64,000 bases of DNA from Microthrix sp041394405 (GCA_041394405.1 JAWKIF010000006.1:124001-188000), one strand, 5' to 3'; positions 1 to 8,844 are shown, counted from the first letter of the stretch. The notes: a model not told the origin generated them from the letters alone. A program made the numbers and translations.

Positions 1-2
1 GC

Positions 3-1103
3 GCCGTGAACGGGGAGATCGCCGAGGAGGTGTGCGGGCTGGACGCCGTGGGCCAGCGCGACCTGGACAGCGCCATGCGCCGCCTGGATGGCACCGACAA
101 CCTGGAGCGATTGGGGGCCAACGCGGTGCTGGGCGTGTCGCTGGCCGCCGCCAAGGCGGCGGCCGCCAGCCTGGAACTGCCGCTGTATCGCTACGTGGGC
201 GGGGTGTCGGCGTGCGTCGTGCCGCTGCCCATGATGAACGTGATCAACGGTGGGGAACACGCCGACAACAACGTCGACCTGCAGGAGTTCATGCTGGTTC
301 CGGTGGGTGCGGCCTCGTTCTCGGAGGCGTTGCGCTGGGGCACGGAGTGCTACCACACGCTCAAATCGGTCGTCGCCAAGCGAGGCCTGTCCACGGCCAT
401 CGGCGACGAGGGCGGGTTTGCCCCCAACCTGGGTTCCAACGAGGAGGCACTGGCGCTGCTGGTCGAGGCCATCGAGGCGGCGGGTCGCACTCCGGGAGAC
501 GAGATCGCCCTGGCGCTGGACACCGCGTCCACCGAGTTCTACGTCGATGGCGGCTACCGCCTGGCGGGGGAGGATCGAACCCTCGATTCGACGGAGTTTG
601 TGGCCTACCTCACGGACCTGTGCGATCGATACCCCATCGTATCCATCGAGGACGGCATGGCCGAGGAGGACTGGGACGGCTGGGCGCAGCTGACCGCCTC
701 GTTGGGTGGCCGAATCCAGTTGGTGGGGGACGATCTGTTTGTCACCAACGCCCAGCGCCTGGCCCGCGGCATCGACGAGGGTGTCGCCAACTCGATTCTG
801 GTGAAGGTGAACCAGATCGGCACGCTCACCGACACGCTCGAGGCCGTGCAGCTGGCCACCCGCAACGCCTACACGTCGGTGATGAGTCACCGCTCGGGTG
901 AGACCGAGGATGCAACCATCGCCGACCTGGCGGTGGCCACCAACTGCGCCCAGATCAAAACCGGGGCCCCCGCCCGTTCCGACCGGGTGGCCAAGTACAA
1001 CCAGCTGTTGCGCATCGAGGAGCAACTGGGCGAGGCCGCCGTCTTTGAAGGAGGGGCAGCCTTGGCGCCCCGCCCGGTGAACCGTCGTGGTCGCCCGGCC
1101 TAG
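3..1103 (+). CDS. eno: Enolase, 5'-truncated by window edge
   Basis: Enolase interconverts 2-phosphoglycerate and phosphoenolpyruvate in cytosolic glycolysis. The reading frame is already open at the window edge, so the N-terminal part lies outside; a GTG at 6 is internal, inside the conserved VNGEI region. Visible motifs are LGANAVLGVSLA, GDEGGFAPNL (catalytic Glu, about nt 402-430), SIEDGMAEEDW and VGDD (metal ligands), ILVKVNQIGT (catalytic Lys), SHRSGETED, and KTGAPARSDR near the C-terminus. The fragment runs to a normal C-terminus. Its stop overlaps the next gene by 17 nt. The following gene is an FtsB homologue, as in other actinobacteria (Mycobacterium tuberculosis Rv1023-Rv1024). Identification is secure. 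Confidence 0.97.
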   Translation, partial: AVNGEIAEEVCGLDAVGQRDLDSAMRRLDGTDNLERLGANAVLGVSLAAAKAAAASLELPLYRYVGGVSACVVPLPMMNVINGGEHADNNVDLQEFMLVPVGAASFSEALRWGTECYHTLKSVVAKRGLSTAIGDEGGFAPNLGSNEEALALLVEAIEAAGRTPGDEIALALDTASTEFYVDGGYRLAGEDRTLDSTEFVAYLTDLCDRYPIVSIEDGMAEEDWDGWAQLTASLGGRIQLVGDDLFVTNAQRLARGIDEGVANSILVKVNQIGTLTDTLEAVQLATRNAYTSVMSHRSGETEDATIADLAVATNCAQIKTGAPARSDRVAKYNQLLRIEEQLGEAAVFEGGAALAPRPVNRRGRPA

Positions 1104-1524
1104 CCGCTCGAGGGCACCGGCCCCCTCAACGCGTGACGACGCTCGCCGCGCCGACCGCCCCTCGTTGGGCGCACGCCTGCGCGGCCGCCACCGCTTCTGG
1201 GTGGTCGCATCCATGGTCGTGGTGCTGTTCCTCGCCATGCTGGCCCTGCCCGTGCGCAACCTCTTCAGCCAGTCGGCGGAGCTGAGCCGGGCCGAGGACG
1301 AACTGGAGCAGCTGAAGGACGAGAACGTGAAGCTGGAGCGTCGCCAGGCCGAGTTGGAGGACCCGGAGCAGGTGGAGCAGCTGGCCCGCCGCAACCACGG
1401 CATGGTGTTCCCGGGCGAGGAGAGCTACGTGGTGCTGCCCCCGACGGAGGGCGGTGAGGTGCCTCCGTGGGTGGCCAAAGGCTGGGGGTTCGATCCCGAG
1501 GCCGAGCCGGAAGCGGCTCCCTAG
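1087..1524 (+). CDS. FtsB/DivIC-family septum formation initiator
   Basis: A 145-residue bitopic membrane protein of the divisome. Residues 1-35 are basic and cytoplasmic, about 37-56 form one membrane helix, and about 63-92 are heptad-rich and charged (coiled coil). A conserved-type tail follows (ARRNHGMVFPGEESYVV). FtsB-family proteins bridge the FtsQ and FtsL analogues at the septum. The GTG start at 1087 overlaps the end of eno, implying translational coupling. In actinobacteria this gene normally sits between eno and DUF501, but here DUF501 is almost 7 kb away. No catalytic residues are expected in this family. Assignment rests on topology, the PGE-Y motif and synteny. Confidence 0.9.
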   Translation: MVARPSRSRAPAPSTRDDARRADRPSLGARLRGRHRFWVVASMVVVLFLAMLALPVRNLFSQSAELSRAEDELEQLKDENVKLERRQAELEDPEQVEQLARRNHGMVFPGEESYVVLPPTEGGEVPPWVAKGWGFDPEAEPEAAP

Positions 1525-1642
1525 GTTTGCTGCAACCCGGCGCCGTCGGTTGGTTCAGAGTTGGACCACACTCGACCACGGAAGGGCGAGCGGTAGCCTG
1601 CGTGGAGGCCCCAACGCGATGGGCCGCGAGGGAGGATCTGAG

Positions 1643-3337
1643 ATGGTCGCTGACCTGAATACACGGCGCATTGGCGGAAGCGGAGGAGGTCCGGCCGACC
1701 GTCGCTGGCGCCTGCGGCGTCGCGGTATCGCCTTGGTGGTGGCCGGAATGGTCGCCGCATCGTGTGGTGGCGGGGGAGGAAGCGACGAGAGCGGGGGCGG
1801 CCCTGGCGACGAGGGGGAACCACAGCGCGGCGGCAGGGTGGTCTACGCGCTGGAGGCCGAGACCAACGGCGGCTACTGCCTGCCCGAGGCCCAGCTGGCC
1901 ATCTCCGGCATTCAGGTGGCTCGTTCCATCTACGACACCCTCACCGCGCCCGACGAGAACGGCGACATGCAGCCGCTGCTGGCCGAATCGGTGGAACCCA
2001 ACGACACCTTCGACGAGTGGACCATCACCCTCCGGGAAGGCGTGAAGTTCCACGACGGCACCGACCTGAACGCCGAGGTGGTCAAGAACAACCTGGACGC
2101 CTACCGGGGGCAGTACGAAGCTCGCAGCTCGTTGCTGTTCACCTTCGTGCTGGACAACATCGACACTGTCGAGGCAACCGATGACCTCACCGTTACGGTC
2201 ACCACCGCCACCCCCTGGCCGGCATTCCCGGCGTTTCTCTACAACGATGCGCGGCTGGGCATCATGGGTCAGGCGCAGCTGGACAATCCGGACCAGTGCG
2301 ACAAGGAGCTGGTGGGCACGGGGCCATTCCAGCTGAAGGAGTGGAAGCCCAACGATTCGTTTGTGGCCGAGAAGAACCCCGACTACTGGCAGGAGGGGGC
2401 CGACGGCGAGCCGTTGCCGTATCTCGACGAGATCGAGTTTCAGGCCCAACCGGAGCTCAGCCAGCGCATTGAGGGGCTTCAGACCGGCGCGTACGACGTC
2501 GCGCACATGCAGGGTGGCGAGGCGGAGAGCCTGGCGCAGTCGGCCATTGAGGGCGGGCAGATCGAGTTGGTCATCAACTCCGACTTCGCCGAGGTGAGCT
2601 ACCTGTTGTTCAACACCTCCGAACCGCCCTTTGACGACAAGGACGCGCGCCTTGCGGTGACCCAGGCGCTCGACGTGGAGGAGATCACTCAGCTCCGAAC
2701 CGAAGGCCGACAGGAGGTTGCGACCGGCCCCTTTGGCCCCGGGTCGATTGGCTACCTCGAGGACGCCGGGCAAGCGCCGTTTGATCTTGAGGCCGCCAAG
2801 GAGCACGCCGCCGCCTACAAGGAGAAGACCGGCGATGACATCAGCTTTGCCGTGCCCTACGCCGGCAATGCGGAGGCCCAGGCCAGCGCCGAGCTGTATC
2901 AGTCGCAGCTGGCCGAGGCCGGCATCGAGATGAAGCTGCAGCCCATCGACCAGGCCGCCGAAATCGACCGTGCCATCGCAGGCGACTTCCAGGGGCTGAT
3001 GTGGCGCAACCACCCTGGGGGGGATCCCGACCAGCAGTACGTGTGGTGGCATACCGGCTCGCCGGTGAACTTCGGGCGGCTTGACGATCCCGAGATCGAT
3101 CGTCTGCTGGAAGCGGGCCGGGTCGAGTCCGATCCAGAGGCGCGCACGGAGATCTACCAGGACCTCAACCGCCAATTCAGCGAGGGGGCGTACAACGTGT
3201 GGGTGTACTGGACCAAGTGGGGGGTGGCTTCGGTGCCCGGCGTGGGCGGGGTGCTGGGGCCCGACGTCAACGGCGCTCCGCCGTTCACCGGGTTGGCCAC
3301 CGGACATCCCGTTTCGGGCATGTGGATCGCGCCATGA
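1643..3337 (+). CDS. Peptide/nickel-type ABC substrate-binding lipoprotein (copy 1)
   Basis: A family 5 extracellular solute-binding protein of 564 residues, tethered outside the membrane to deliver oligopeptides or similar ligands to a permease pair. The ATG at 1643 is preceded by GGAGG at 1631-1635; the reading frame is open further upstream but without signal character. Residues 24-41 form a lipoprotein signal ending in VAASC (Cys41), followed by a Gly/Ser-rich tether. Family landmarks are LAESVEPNDTFDEWTITLRE, GVKFHDGTDL, GTGPFQLKEWKPND and EKNPDYW. It is closely related over its whole length to the next gene, so the two arose by tandem duplication. The ligand cannot be told from sequence. 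Confidence 0.93.
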   Translation: MVADLNTRRIGGSGGGPADRRWRLRRRGIALVVAGMVAASCGGGGGSDESGGGPGDEGEPQRGGRVVYALEAETNGGYCLPEAQLAISGIQVARSIYDTLTAPDENGDMQPLLAESVEPNDTFDEWTITLREGVKFHDGTDLNAEVVKNNLDAYRGQYEARSSLLFTFVLDNIDTVEATDDLTVTVTTATPWPAFPAFLYNDARLGIMGQAQLDNPDQCDKELVGTGPFQLKEWKPNDSFVAEKNPDYWQEGADGEPLPYLDEIEFQAQPELSQRIEGLQTGAYDVAHMQGGEAESLAQSAIEGGQIELVINSDFAEVSYLLFNTSEPPFDDKDARLAVTQALDVEEITQLRTEGRQEVATGPFGPGSIGYLEDAGQAPFDLEAAKEHAAAYKEKTGDDISFAVPYAGNAEAQASAELYQSQLAEAGIEMKLQPIDQAAEIDRAIAGDFQGLMWRNHPGGDPDQQYVWWHTGSPVNFGRLDDPEIDRLLEAGRVESDPEARTEIYQDLNRQFSEGAYNVWVYWTKWGVASVPGVGGVLGPDVNGAPPFTGLATGHPVSGMWIAP

Positions 3338-3477
3338 CCGCAGCATCCCGCTGAATTCCATATGTGATTCGACCATGCGGGGGTCGAGCGAGGGCTAGTC
3401 TCCTGCGCCGAGGGGCCACGCAAGGTGGCTGGGAGCCGGCACGTGGCCGGCGCACAATTCAATCTGGGGGTTCTGAT

Positions 3478-5154
3478 ATGTCGTGGACGCGAACTGGGCG
3501 ACCGGTGAGGCACACACTCAAACGAGCCGCAGTGGCGGCCGTTGCGGTCGGCATGGTGGCCAGCTCGTGCGGCGGAGGGGGTGGCTCCGGCGACGACACA
3601 AGCGGCGGCCCCGTTGACGAGGGCACCCCGGTGTCGGGCGGCCGCGTCGTGTACGGGCTGGAGGCCGAGACCAACGGCGGCTGGTGCCTGCCCGAAGCCC
3701 AGCTGGCGATTGCGGGCATCCAGGTGGCCAAGACCATCTACGACACGCTGGTGGCGCCCGACGAGACGGGCAAGATGCAGCCGCTGTTGGCCGAGTCGGT
3801 GGAGCCCAACGACGCATTCGACGAGTGGACCATCACGCTTCGGGAAGGCGTGAAGTTCCACGACGGCACCGACCTGACCGCCGAGGTGGTCAAGAACAAT
3901 CTGGACGCATTCCGCGGCCAATACGAGGGCCGCAGCTCGCTGTTGTTCACGTTTGTGCTGCAGGACATCGACTCCATCGAGGCCCCCGACGACCTGACCG
4001 TCACGGTGAAGCTGAAGCGCCCGTGGGTGGCCTTTGACAGCTTCCTCTACTCCAGCGGCCGCTTCGGCATGATGGCCCAGGCGCAACTGGACGATCCCGA
4101 CAACTGCGACAAGAACCTCATCGGTACCGGGCCCTTCAAGCTGAAGGAGTGGAAGCCCAACGACAGCTTCGTGGCCGAGAAGAACCCGGACTACTGGCAG
4201 ACCGACGCTGATGGCAACCAGCTGCCGTACCTGGACGAGATCGAGTACCGGCCGCTGGCCGACACCGACCGCCGGATCGAGGGCCTCACCACGGGTCAGT
4301 TCGACATGATCCACACGCAGGGAGGCGAGGCAAACGGCCAGCTGCAGCCGGAGGCCGATGCGGGCACCATCGAGGTGACCGCCAACTCCGATTGGGCCGA
4401 GGTCACGTACTTCATGTTCAACGAGTCCAAGCCGCCCTTCGACAACAAGGACGCCCGCCTGGCGGTGGCCCATGCCATCGACCGGGAGGAGTTCAAGAAG
4501 CTGCGCACCTCGGACCTCCAGCAGGTTGCCTCGGGCCCCTTCGCCCCAGACACCATCGGGTACGTCGAGGATGCCGGGATGCCCGAGTTCGACGTGGCCA
4601 AGGCCAAGGAGCACGCCGCCGCCTACAAGGAGGCCACCGGCGAGGACCTCAGCTTCACCTTCACCTACGGCAGCGACCCCTCCACGCTGACCAGCGTCGA
4701 GCTGATCCAGAGCCAGCTGGCTGAAGCCGACATCAACCTCCAGATCGCCACCACCGACCAGGCGGCGCTCATCGACCGGGCCATCGGCGGCGACTTCGAG
4801 TTGCTGTACTGGCGCAACCATCCGGGCGGCGACCCGGACGGCCAGTACGTGTGGTGGCAGAGCGGCTCCCTGGTGAACTTCGGCAAGATCGACGACCCCG
4901 AGATCGACAAGCTGCTGGAGGCCGGCCGCGAGGAAACCGACGCGGAGGCCCGGGCCGCGATCTACGAGGACCTCAACAAGCGCTTCGGCTCGGAGGTTCA
5001 CAACATGTGGATGACGTGGAGCCTGTGGTCCATCGCCAGCAAGCCCGAGGTCAACGGAGTGTTGGGGCCGCCCGTCAACGGTGAGCCGCCCTTCACCGGC
5101 CTGGCGTCGGGTACCCCGGTGACCGGCCTCTGGGTGGATGGCGGAGGCGAGTGA
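3478..5154 (+). CDS. Peptide/nickel-type ABC substrate-binding lipoprotein (copy 2)
   Basis: A tandem paralogue of the preceding gene (558 residues). The ATG at 3478 follows a GGGGG-rich RBS. The lipoprotein signal ends in VASSC (Cys31), with a Gly/Ser/Asp tether to about residue 50. It shares EGVKFHDGTDL, AEVVKNNLDAF, GPFKLKEWKPNDSFVAEKN and a VLGPPVNGEPPFTG C-terminus with copy 1. Divergence is spread over the protein and densest in the ligand-pocket half (300-480), so the two may bind different solutes. The stop overlaps the permease start as GTGA, which couples their translation. This copy is therefore the one most tightly tied to the transporter. Confidence 0.93.
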   Translation: MSWTRTGRPVRHTLKRAAVAAVAVGMVASSCGGGGGSGDDTSGGPVDEGTPVSGGRVVYGLEAETNGGWCLPEAQLAIAGIQVAKTIYDTLVAPDETGKMQPLLAESVEPNDAFDEWTITLREGVKFHDGTDLTAEVVKNNLDAFRGQYEGRSSLLFTFVLQDIDSIEAPDDLTVTVKLKRPWVAFDSFLYSSGRFGMMAQAQLDDPDNCDKNLIGTGPFKLKEWKPNDSFVAEKNPDYWQTDADGNQLPYLDEIEYRPLADTDRRIEGLTTGQFDMIHTQGGEANGQLQPEADAGTIEVTANSDWAEVTYFMFNESKPPFDNKDARLAVAHAIDREEFKKLRTSDLQQVASGPFAPDTIGYVEDAGMPEFDVAKAKEHAAAYKEATGEDLSFTFTYGSDPSTLTSVELIQSQLAEADINLQIATTDQAALIDRAIGGDFELLYWRNHPGGDPDGQYVWWQSGSLVNFGKIDDPEIDKLLEAGREETDAEARAAIYEDLNKRFGSEVHNMWMTWSLWSIASKPEVNGVLGPPVNGEPPFTGLASGTPVTGLWVDGGGE

Positions 5155-6101
5155 GCTCGCTGCTTCCTCGGCTGGGGCGCCTGGTGGTGGTGCTGTTCCT
5201 GGTCACGATGTTCGCCGCGTTGTTGGTGAGCTTCCTGCCGGGCGATCCCGTGCGGGTGGTGGCGCCCTTCGCCAGCGAGCAGCAGCGGGACGAGATCGCC
5301 GCCGACCTGGGCGTCGACGATCCCCTGCCCGTCCGCTACGTCAACTGGCTGGGGGACTTCGTCTCGGGCGACCTGGGCAAGACCTACTCGGGGCCCACGT
5401 CCTCCACCGAGGTCTCCAGCCAGGTTGCCGACGCGTTGCCGGTCAGCCTCACCCTCATGGTGTATGCCCAGATCATCGCGCTGGTCCTCGCCATTCCCTT
5501 GGGGGTCATCGCGGCGTATCGGGCGGGGGGGTGGCTGGACCGCATCATCTCGTCCAGTTCCTTCGCCTTCCTGGCCCTTCCCGCCTTCGTGTTGGGCTTC
5601 CTGCTCTCCTACTACCTGCGCCTCAAGCTGGGTCTGTTCCGAGTGAAGGGGGGCTACACGCCGGTGTGGGAGGACCCGGTCAACAACATCAAGTTCCTGG
5701 CCCTGCCAGCGTTGGCGCTGGCACTGGGTCAGGTGGCCGTGTACGCCAGGCTGCTGCGCAGCGACATGATCGCCACGCTCCAGCAGGACTTCATCACCAT
5801 GGCCAGAGCCAAGGGGCTCAGCACCAAGCGCATCTTGTGGCGCCATGCCCTGCGACCCAGTTCCATCACCCTGTTGACCGCGGCGGGCCTGAACATCGGC
5901 ACCCTGATCGGTGGTGCGCTGGTGATTGAGGTGGTCTTTCAGGTTCCGGGCATGGGCCTGCTGGCCGGTCAGGCCATGGGCGGGCGCCAGCTGGTGGCTG
6001 TCCAGTCCATCGTGGCCATCTTCGCCCTCATCTACGTGGCGGTGAACGTCTTTGTGGACATGGCCTACACCGTCGTCGACCCGAGGATCCGCCGTGGCTG
6101 A
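5151..6101 (+). CDS. ABC transporter permease, DppB/OppB type
   Basis: The first integral membrane subunit of a peptide/nickel-family ABC importer, 316 residues with about six membrane helices. The N-terminal segment (LRNP-like region reduced to FLPGDPVRVV) and the cytoplasmic EAA loop YARLLRSDMIATLQQDF...ARAKGLSTKRILWRHALRP are typical of DppB. That loop docks on the ATPase. The GTG start at 5151 overlaps the stop of the substrate-binding gene by 4 nt. The DppC-type partner follows, overlapping by 8 nt. No ATPase gene follows, so the complex must borrow one encoded elsewhere. Confidence 0.93.
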   Translation: MSSLLPRLGRLVVVLFLVTMFAALLVSFLPGDPVRVVAPFASEQQRDEIAADLGVDDPLPVRYVNWLGDFVSGDLGKTYSGPTSSTEVSSQVADALPVSLTLMVYAQIIALVLAIPLGVIAAYRAGGWLDRIISSSSFAFLALPAFVLGFLLSYYLRLKLGLFRVKGGYTPVWEDPVNNIKFLALPALALALGQVAVYARLLRSDMIATLQQDFITMARAKGLSTKRILWRHALRPSSITLLTAAGLNIGTLIGGALVIEVVFQVPGMGLLAGQAMGGRQLVAVQSIVAIFALIYVAVNVFVDMAYTVVDPRIRRG

Positions 6102-7092
6102 GCCGACCCCAGAATCCGAATCGGCCGGCAACGACATCGAGTCGTTGGCGGCGCCGACGGATGGGGCGCCGTCGCTGGCCGACGTGGTCGCGGCGCCCAT
6201 GGCCGGCTTTCCCGCCGAACCCGAGGCCCCGGATGAACCGGCAAGGAAACGCAAGCTGGGCCCCGCCGCCATCCTGGCGATCATGTGGATGGTCTTCGTC
6301 GTTGGTGCGGCGCTGCTGGCACCCCTGCTGCTGCCGTCGACCACCGAGACCATCGACGGTTTGGCGCAGCAGCCTCCGAGCCTGCAACACCCCTTCGGCG
6401 GCGACAAGATCGGCAAGGACGTGTTCAGCCTGACCGTCAACGGAGGACGCGTCTCGCTGTTGGTGGGCTTCGTCGCCGTCGGCGTTGGCCTGCTGGTGGG
6501 CGGGTCGCTCGGCATCATGGCCGGGTACTTCCGGGGCAAGACCGACGCCGTGCTGTCGGTGCTCTTCGACACCTTTCTCGCCATCCCGGCGGTGTTGTTG
6601 GCCCTGGCCCTGGTGGCGGCCTTCGACCCGGCAGACCCCAACCAGATCGATCCGCAACGGCGCATGTGGGTGTTGGCTTTTGCGTTGGGGGTGGTGTCCA
6701 TCCCCATCTTGGGCCGCATTGCTCGCGCCTCCACCTTGGCGGTGGCCGATCGCGAGTTTGTGCTGGCGGCCAAGGCCATGGGTGCCAAGCCCGTTCGCAT
6801 CATGTGGCGAGAGGTGCTGCCCAACGTGTTGCCGGCCATGTTGTCCATCGGCCTGCTGGGCATGGGCGTGGCCATCGTGGCCGAGGGAGGCCTGGCCCTC
6901 CTGGGGGCCAGCGTCTCGTCGCCCTCGACGTCGTGGGGTGCGATCATCGCCGCCAACCGGGGCGAGATCAACGCCGACCGCCCGTGGGTGATCTTCGGGC
7001 CCTCGTTGTTCATCTTCCTCACGGTCCTCACCCTGAACTACCTGGGCGACGTCATCCGTCGTCGCTTTGACGTGCGCGAGTCGGTGTTGTGA
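6094..7092 (+). CDS. ABC transporter permease, DppC/OppC type
   Basis: The second permease subunit (332 residues), partner of the upstream DppB-type protein. The GTG at 6094 is chosen because it gives a short 8-nt overlap; the frame is open to 6052. Residues 1-48 are an unusually long, acidic, Ala/Pro-rich cytoplasmic extension before the first membrane helix (about 53-75). A GGDKIGKDVFSL block follows, typical of the DppC N-terminal region (HPFGTDxxGRDVFSR). The EAA loop ADREFVLAAKAMGAKPVRIMWREVLPNVLP is intact. The gene ends the transporter block, and the next gene (SGNH hydrolase) has its own promoter-like spacer. Confidence 0.93.
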   Translation: MAEPTPESESAGNDIESLAAPTDGAPSLADVVAAPMAGFPAEPEAPDEPARKRKLGPAAILAIMWMVFVVGAALLAPLLLPSTTETIDGLAQQPPSLQHPFGGDKIGKDVFSLTVNGGRVSLLVGFVAVGVGLLVGGSLGIMAGYFRGKTDAVLSVLFDTFLAIPAVLLALALVAAFDPADPNQIDPQRRMWVLAFALGVVSIPILGRIARASTLAVADREFVLAAKAMGAKPVRIMWREVLPNVLPAMLSIGLLGMGVAIVAEGGLALLGASVSSPSTSWGAIIAANRGEINADRPWVIFGPSLFIFLTVLTLNYLGDVIRRRFDVRESVL

Positions 7093-7137
7093 GCGTCGGG
7101 CGACTTCCAACGCAGGGAGTGCCGAAAGTCTCACTCA

Positions 7138-7167
7138 TTGTTCACTTCGGGTTCCGCCCGGTTTAGA
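7138..7167 (+). promoter_or_regulatory. Possible promoter for the SGNH hydrolase
   Basis: In the 105-nt gap before the hydrolase a TTGTTC at 7138-7143 is followed after 18 nt by TTTAGA at 7162-7167. The leader then carries CGGGGAGA ahead of the ATG at 7198. The match to -35/-10 consensus is modest and unsupported by anything else, so this is only a candidate. Confidence 0.35.
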
Positions 7168-7197
7168 GTGAGTCGGAACACACCACGGGGAGACACC

Positions 7198-8031
7198 ATG
7201 AAGTTGAGGAACCACCGCTGGCTGCGCGCCGCCGCCGCATCGCTCGCTCTCATCACCGTTGCGGCCGCGTGTGGGGCCGCACCCACGCCCGGCACCGGCC
7301 CCGGCAAGCTCGTCGCACTCGGCGACTCGTTCACCTCCAACTCGTTTCTCACGCCAACCACCTCGACCAACGGCTGCACCCAATCCAAGGGCAACCAGCC
7401 CCGGGTGGTGGCCTCCCGCCTAGGCATCGCCGACGTCACCGATGCCAGCTGCGACGGTGCCAAGACGACCGACATCATGGGCGGCTCGGCACCCCAGATC
7501 AACAAGGTGAGCGCCTCGGCCACCATCGTCATGGTCAGCATCGGAGGCAACGACCTGGGCTTCTCCGACATCGCAGTGCAGTGTTCGAAGAAGGCCCTGA
7601 CCTTCCGCACCTGCAAGGGCGACTACGTGAAGGGCGGCGTCGACTCCCTGTCGACCAAGATCACCACCATCCGACCCAAGATCGACCAGGTGCTGGCGGC
7701 GGCCAAGGCCCGTGCGCCTCAGGCCCGCGTGGTGCTGTACGGCTATCCCACCCTGTTGCCGATGTCCGGCTCGTCGACCTGCGCGGGGATGACCTTCTCG
7801 TCCTCGGACGTGCCCTACCTGCGCAGCAAGCAGGCCGAGCTGAACACGATGCTCAAGGCCGCCGCCTCCTCGGCCAAGGTCACCTACGTCGACGTCTACG
7901 GCCCAAGCGCCGGCCACGACCCGTGCTCCTCGAGTGCCTGGGTCAACCGGGTGATCGACCTGCCGCCGCTGCACCCCACCAAGGCAGGGCAGACCGCCAC
8001 CGGCAACCTCATCGCCAACGCCCTGGACTGA
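7198..8031 (+). CDS. Secreted SGNH/GDSL-type hydrolase lipoprotein
   Basis: A 277-residue exported esterase/lipase-fold hydrolase. The ATG at 7198 is preceded by GGGGAGA. The signal peptide ends with VAAAC (Cys25), indicating lipid anchoring. Block I is LGDSFTS (nucleophile Ser44), block III is SIGGND (residues 115-119), and block V near the end is DLPPLHPTKAGQ (catalytic His259). Several Cys pairs (60, 85, and others around 126-140 and 195) suggest disulfides outside the membrane. It resembles actinobacterial secreted SEST-like esterases; the substrate (lipid, polysaccharide acetyl group) is unknown. It lies within the insert separating ftsB from DUF501. Confidence 0.9.
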   Translation: MKLRNHRWLRAAAASLALITVAAACGAAPTPGTGPGKLVALGDSFTSNSFLTPTTSTNGCTQSKGNQPRVVASRLGIADVTDASCDGAKTTDIMGGSAPQINKVSASATIVMVSIGGNDLGFSDIAVQCSKKALTFRTCKGDYVKGGVDSLSTKITTIRPKIDQVLAAAKARAPQARVVLYGYPTLLPMSGSSTCAGMTFSSSDVPYLRSKQAELNTMLKAAASSAKVTYVDVYGPSAGHDPCSSSAWVNRVIDLPPLHPTKAGQTATGNLIANALD

Positions 8032-8118
8032 GTCGAGCCCAACACCGTCGGAGGACGGCAGTGGCTGGCACGGTGCAGCCGGTTCGGTAGTGTCGGGGCC
8101 CCTCGCCTTGGAGACGCC

Positions 8119-8262
8119 GTGCCAGCAGTGACCCACCATCAGACGACGCCGCCGCAACCGGATGGGCCGTCGTTGGCCCGACGCGTGTTGGCAACTGCGG
8201 GGATCCTGGGCCTGGTGGTGGCGCTGGCGGTTGCCTTCGCCCGGCGCCGGGAGTTGAGCTGA
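8119..8262 (+). CDS. Small single-helix membrane protein (47 aa), unknown function
   Basis: A short open frame with GTG at 8119 and TGA at 8260-8262, 5 nt before the DUF501 start. It encodes a polar Thr/Gln/Pro-rich N-terminus (residues 1-20), one hydrophobic helix (about 24-40) and a basic RRRELS tail, giving an N-out/C-in or tail-anchored topology. GGAGAC at 8110-8115 could serve as an RBS (short spacing). It is probably co-transcribed with DUF501 and ppx. I do not recognise the family. It could be a real small protein or a chance open frame in GC-rich DNA; the membrane helix and operon-like spacing favour the former. Confidence 0.5.
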   Translation: MPAVTHHQTTPPQPDGPSLARRVLATAGILGLVVALAVAFARRRELS

Positions 8263-8267
8263 GCCCC

Positions 8268-8844
8268 GTGGTCGCCACCGAGGACACAGGTGCCCTCGAC
8301 TCGGTGAGATCTGACGAAATGGTGTCCGCCGCCGACCTCGTCGCCGTGGAGACGCTGCTGGGGCGTCGCCCGGAGGGCGCCTTCCGGGTGGTGGTGCGCA
8401 ACGCCAACGGTGCGCCGGCGGTCATCCAGAACGAGCCGGTGCTTCCCGACGGCCGCCCCATGCCCACCCGCTGGTGGCTGGTTGACCCGGAGCTGCGCCG
8501 CCGCGGGCACGCTGGAGGCCGAGGGCGGCGTCCGCCGGGCCGAGGAGGCCGTTGGGGCCGAGGCCATGGCCGAGGCGCACCGGCGCTACGAGGCGCTTCG
8601 GAACCAAGCCATGCCCGTCGACCACCAGGGCCCTCGCCCAACCGGTGGCGTGGGTGGCACCAGGCGCGGTGGCAAGTGCCTACATGCCCACCTGGCCTGG
8701 TGGTTGGCCGGGGGTGCCGACCCGACGGGCGAGTGGGTTGCGGCCCGGCTGGCGGAACGAGATGAGCTGCCGGAGATGGTGGGCGTCGATGGGCCCGTCC
8801 GCTGGCCCGCCGGCCACGCTGTCGACGAGGACGAGGCCCCATGA
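8268..8844 (+). pseudogene. DUF501 protein gene interrupted by a frameshift
   Basis: The GTG at 8268 opens a frame whose product matches the first half of actinobacterial DUF501 (LLGRRPEGAFRVVVRNANG, DGRPMPTRWWLVDPELRRR). It then turns into basic low-complexity sequence. From about 8508 the +1 frame carries the second half (LEAEGGVRRAEEA, AHRRYEALRNQAM, KCLHAHLAWWLAGG, DPTGEWVA) and runs to the TGA at 8842-8844. Removing one G from GGG at 8505-8507 joins the halves smoothly. Gene order DUF501-ppx with an ATGA overlap is the conserved actinobacterial arrangement. Either the gene is recently broken or the extra G is a sequencing or assembly error. The function of DUF501 is unknown. Confidence 0.85.

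Noticed and set aside
1265..6101. Long minus-strand open frames (over 600 codons) antisense to the peptide ABC genes
   Set aside because: They mirror the real genes in GC-rich DNA, give His/Gly/Leu/Arg-rich products without domains, and lack RBSs; the plus-strand genes have clear family motifs.
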